The translations under genes were made by a program, and so were the position numbers. Positions 63,129-64,000 of a DNA stretch of 64,000 bases are shown here, piece after piece; position 1 is the stretch's first letter, and each line of letters begins with the position of its first letter. The notes under the pieces were generated by a model, which had not been told where the DNA came from, did not search any database, and saw nothing but the letters and a program-made list of their open reading frames with translations. Where the stretch lies: positions 18,607,574-18,671,573 of the forward strand of contig OZ025248.1 in NCBI GenBank assembly GCA_964019135.1, given 5' to 3'. The DNA comes from Arenicola marina (lineage: Eukaryota > Annelida > Polychaeta > Arenicolidae).

Positions 63129-63226
63129 ATGGCGTCAGAGACGCTGTATTGTTTGTGTCGACGGCCTTATGAAGACGAACAGTTTATGATAGAATGCGAG
63201 ATATGCAAGGATTGGTATCACGGAAG
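63129..63226 (+). CDS. KDM7/PHF2/PHF8-type histone demethylase, first coding exon (partial gene)
   Basis: The family binds H3K4me3 through an N-terminal PHD finger and removes methyl groups from H3K9/H3K27/H4K20 through a JmjC domain; that is known of relatives. Here only the first exon is present: [19 protein letters not shown], then [13 protein letters not shown], followed by AG at the donor AAG|GTTGGT. The Cys spacing (C8, C10, C23, C26) and the W-Y-H end match the start of the KDM7A/PHF2/PHF8 PHD finger. The split codon AG|C or AG|T would give the expected Ser of the HGSC motif. ATG context is AAAATGG. An ORF frame upstream is open, but the PHD in these relatives starts within about 10-40 residues of Met. 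Later exons lie beyond 64000. A different PHD protein is possible. Confidence 0.75.
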
Positions 63227-64000
63227 GTTGGTGCATTACTCGTGCTGCTTTTGATGACTCTGATTCGTGAAATTTTAAGCAAAAATTTGATTGGTTGAGA
63301 TTGTTTACAATCTACATGTGCACTGGACTGGTCAGTTTACAAATAAGTTGCTCATTTTTTTTGTGAAGGCCCGATGTAAATTTCAGGCAAATATTCATCT
63401 TCTTGTCAGTTACTAATTGGGGAGAAAATACTATTCTTACGTAAGGCGTGTAACTTTTTGTGACCATAACAAGGTGCTACCTTTTATAATCTACCAAGCC
63501 ATAACAATGTATTGGGCGAAAATGGAAGTATTTTGAACCGGTTGATCGGGGCGGTGGGCCATGTCAAACGCGCTCGGATCAGTTGATACAACGCCCGCCT
63601 CCAGCATGTACATGTTGGTGGCAGGACTTTGTATCAGCTGATCTGATGCCTGTGGTGCATGTTGATTGATTGTTATGGGAGAGGTGGGATTTCTTGACCA
63701 GATTCCTTGTCAATAGACAATACACAACTTCACAAGTCAATATTATTATTGGTACTCTTACAGTCAGTACATATTACCGTAAACTGCCTATTAGAAGCCG
63801 CACCTTTGGCCTAAAAACCGGGTTGGCCGGCGACCAGAACCATTTCCGGAAAACTATATATTATAAACCGCATCCAGACTTTGGCCATCCCCCCCCCCCC
63901 TACCGGCCCGCCCTCCGCCCTGTATTCCTGCTTAATCCATCCGGCCAACCAAGCCACTTAATTGTTTATACAAGCAGTCGCGACCACTAACAGCATTCAC
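63227..64000. other. First intron of the demethylase gene (partial)
   Basis: No second exon is seen before the window ends. The segment 63770-63960 contains ATTACCGTAAACTGCCTATT, AAGCCGCACC and related AAACCGCATCC spaced like degraded internal repeats, and a poly-C run at 63890. Confidence 0.5.
63770..63960. mobile_element. Possible MITE fragment
   Basis: The block ACCGTAAACTGCCTATTAGA followed by AGCCGCACC resembles ends of dispersed non-autonomous elements in invertebrate genomes. This rests on general impression only. No second terminal repeat is visible in the window. Confidence 0.25.

Noticed and set aside
62599..63189. 196-codon ORF upstream of and overlapping the PHD exon
   Set aside because: It is in a different frame from the PHD finger and begins in the CTCCGTTTCGGT repeat.

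Overview
This is metazoan nuclear DNA. Split genes with GT-AG introns and animal-specific families show it, and the proteins look most like those of a marine invertebrate. I cannot name the species from sequence alone. I see no prokaryotic operons, CRISPR arrays or rRNA.

Three genes are supported. (1) On the + strand, a complete ceramide kinase gene (CERK) runs from 1294 to 47943. Its 11 coding exons join in phase to give 550 residues: an N-terminal PH domain, then the diacylglycerol-kinase-type catalytic domain with a GGDG motif, a CxxxCxxC motif and the CERK C-terminal block. (2) On the - strand, converging on CERK, a DDX21/DDX50-type (Gu/RNA helicase II) DEAD-box helicase runs from 59153 to 51649 in 14 coding exons, 611 residues. 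It has a DEVD motif II, an N-terminus that looks like a mitochondrial presequence, only a stub of the GUCT domain, and a 20-nt microexon encoding the Walker A loop. (3) On the + strand, diverging from the helicase, the first coding exon of a KDM7/PHF2/PHF8-type histone demethylase (start of its PHD finger) lies at 63129-63226. The rest is beyond the window.

The striking part is what fills the introns. At least a dozen unrelated minisatellite families occupy roughly half of the window (my estimate is about 34 kb). CERK intron 2 (37.8 kb) alone holds six: 47-bp-class (4.28-5.46 kb), 35-bp (5.68-22.31 kb, about 475 units), 20-bp (23.75-28.93 kb), 37-bp (31.07-32.17 kb), 25-bp (33.3-35.0 kb) and 49-bp (35.5-38.27 kb). 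CERK intron 7 is a 33-bp array whose unit contains the exon 7 splice donor itself, so the authentic 5' splice site is followed by dozens of near-identical decoys. CERK intron 10 holds a 28-bp array, the CERK 3' flank a degenerate repeat, and helicase intron 12 a 26-bp array. Further small arrays lie near 0.57-0.79, 30.0, 60.5 and 62.6 kb.

Two inverted-repeat elements that look like non-autonomous DNA transposons are visible: one in CERK intron 1 (about 2109-3161) and one between the convergent genes (about 51113-51572). The very long ORFs in the 35-bp and 33-bp arrays are consequences of stop-poor repeat units and are not proposed as genes.
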